From: Natronosporangium hydrolyticum
GTDB taxonomy: Bacteria > Actinomycetota > Actinomycetes > Mycobacteriales > Micromonosporaceae
DNA length: 64,000 nucleotides
Assembly (NCBI RefSeq): GCF_016925615.1
Contig: NZ_CP070499.1
Span: 3,100,001-3,164,000, forward strand
Direction of reading: 5' to 3'
Part shown: positions 63,354 to 64,000 of the stretch, in pieces
Position numbering within the stretch: the first letter of the stretch is position 1
Layout of the letters: every line of letters begins with the position of its first letter
Translations under genes and position numbers: made by a program
Notes under the pieces: model-generated
Told to the model about the DNA's origin: nothing
The model's database searches: none
What the model saw: only the letters and a program-made list of their open reading frames with translations

Positions 63354-64000
63354 ATGTGGCGGCGCCGCGCAGCCGTGACGGTCGTGCTCGCTCTGGCCGT
63401 GACCAGCTCCGGTTGCAACACCACCACCGCCGAGGACGACTCCTCCCCGCCCCCAGCACACCAGACCAGCCTGCCCGGCGAGCCGGTCCAGGTTCTCGAC
63501 GGCGAGCCGACCGAACTGGCCCTCGGCGTGGTCGGCGCGCTCTACGACCAGGCCCCGATCGTGGTCCTGGCCGGGGCGGACCAACCCGACCGGCACGCTG
63601 ACGCAGCAGCTGCGGCGGTCGACCTCGGGGCTCCGCTACTGCTGGCCCCGCCGGAGCCGGACCCCAGTCTGCGGGAGGAGCTGGATCGGTTACAGACCTC
63701 GAGGGTGGTCGTCGCAGACTCGACCGCTCGATCCTGGGCAGAGCGCTCCGAACAACCGGCCACGCCACTGTCAGCGGACGCCACCGCGCCACCGGGTGAG
63801 GAGCTGCCGGCGACCACCGCCGCCGAACCATTGCCGGAGGTCACCCTGTTGCTCCACGCGGAGACCGAGTCGGCCGCCAACGACGCCGCGGCCGCCACCG
63901 CAGAAGCCGCCGGGGCCCAGGTGGTGACCACCGACTCGGCCGACCCGCGCGGGGATCCGGCGGTGATCGCCGCACTGAGCGAGTCGTCGGCGAGCCACGT
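63354..64000 (+). CDS. Lipoprotein, partial at the right edge; possible cell-wall-binding type
   Basis: An ATG at 63354 (after GTAGGAGACC) opens a frame of at least 215 codons without stop to the window end. The product starts MWRRRAAVTVVLALAVTSSGC, a lipobox with Cys at residue 21, then a Thr/Asp/Pro-rich spacer. It continues with alternating hydrophobic strands such as ALGVVGALYDQAPIVVLAG and GAPLLLAPP, similar to cell-wall-binding-repeat or substrate-binding-like proteins. The family assignment is weak because the C terminus is missing. Confidence 0.65.
   Translation, partial: MWRRRAAVTVVLALAVTSSGCNTTTAEDDSSPPPAHQTSLPGEPVQVLDGEPTELALGVVGALYDQAPIVVLAGADQPDRHADAAAAAVDLGAPLLLAPPEPDPSLREELDRLQTSRVVVADSTARSWAERSEQPATPLSADATAPPGEELPATTAAEPLPEVTLLLHAETESAANDAAAATAEAAGAQVVTTDSADPRGDPAVIAALSESSASH

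Overview
The window is very GC-rich (third codon positions almost all G or C), densely packed and rich in GTG/TTG starts and 1-4 nt gene overlaps, as expected of an actinomycete. An aerobic cobalamin (cobG/cobF) gene complement, a MhuD-type heme-degrading enzyme, a B12-dependent methionine synthase and many actinobacterial membrane families suggest Actinomycetes, perhaps a Micromonosporaceae relative. That placement is inference. No tRNA, rRNA, CRISPR array or insertion sequence was found.

Layout. 1-3652 (minus): formate dehydrogenase, with a truncated iron-sulfur beta subunit and a selenocysteine-containing alpha subunit whose UGA is followed by a textbook bacterial SECIS hairpin. 3826-6639: a ZIP-type metal transporter, a DUF4429/SHOCT protein, an aminoglycoside-phosphotransferase pseudogene broken by an in-frame TAG, and a truncated copy of an Rpn-type nuclease gene whose intact copy lies at 7483-8487. 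6696-32669: an almost complete aerobic B12 pathway in several operons (cobK; cobG-cobH-cobIJ; cobN; cobaltochelatase I/D-cobO-cobBA; cobL-cobM-cobF and a B12-binding protein; cobC-cbiB-cobQ-cobUC-cobT-cobS). Three adenosylcobalamin riboswitches control it, and several enzymes are fusions. 32686-35888: mhuD, typA and a secreted lipoprotein esterase.

35927-41238 (minus) is one compact operon: ABC ATPase, ABC permease, a multi-pass membrane protein, an OmpR-type regulator and a histidine kinase. It looks like an envelope-sensing module. 41435-44740 holds an unrecognised membrane protein, a dihydrofolate-reductase-like protein and a DUF2231 protein. 44758-53947 is the most unusual block: a sulfatase-like membrane phosphotransferase and a CDP-alcohol phosphotransferase diverge from an FkbM methyltransferase. 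A tight operon follows (zinc-type dehydrogenase, a PTPS-fold protein lacking canonical residues, GT4 glycosyltransferase, methyltransferase, AglD-like membrane protein). It runs convergently into ribA plus a RibD-like reductase. I read this as a candidate pathway for a glycosylated or membrane-linked pterin or pyrimidine product. This is a hypothesis.

54290-64000: metH (B12-dependent methionine synthase) behind a recognisable promoter and an S-adenosylhomocysteine riboswitch, an alpha/beta hydrolase, a divergent yceI/marR pair with operator-like palindromes, a membrane Ser/Thr kinase, a lipoprotein paired with an ECF sigma factor, a near-perfect palindrome, and a lipoprotein gene running off the right edge. 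B12 made by the cob genes would serve MetH.
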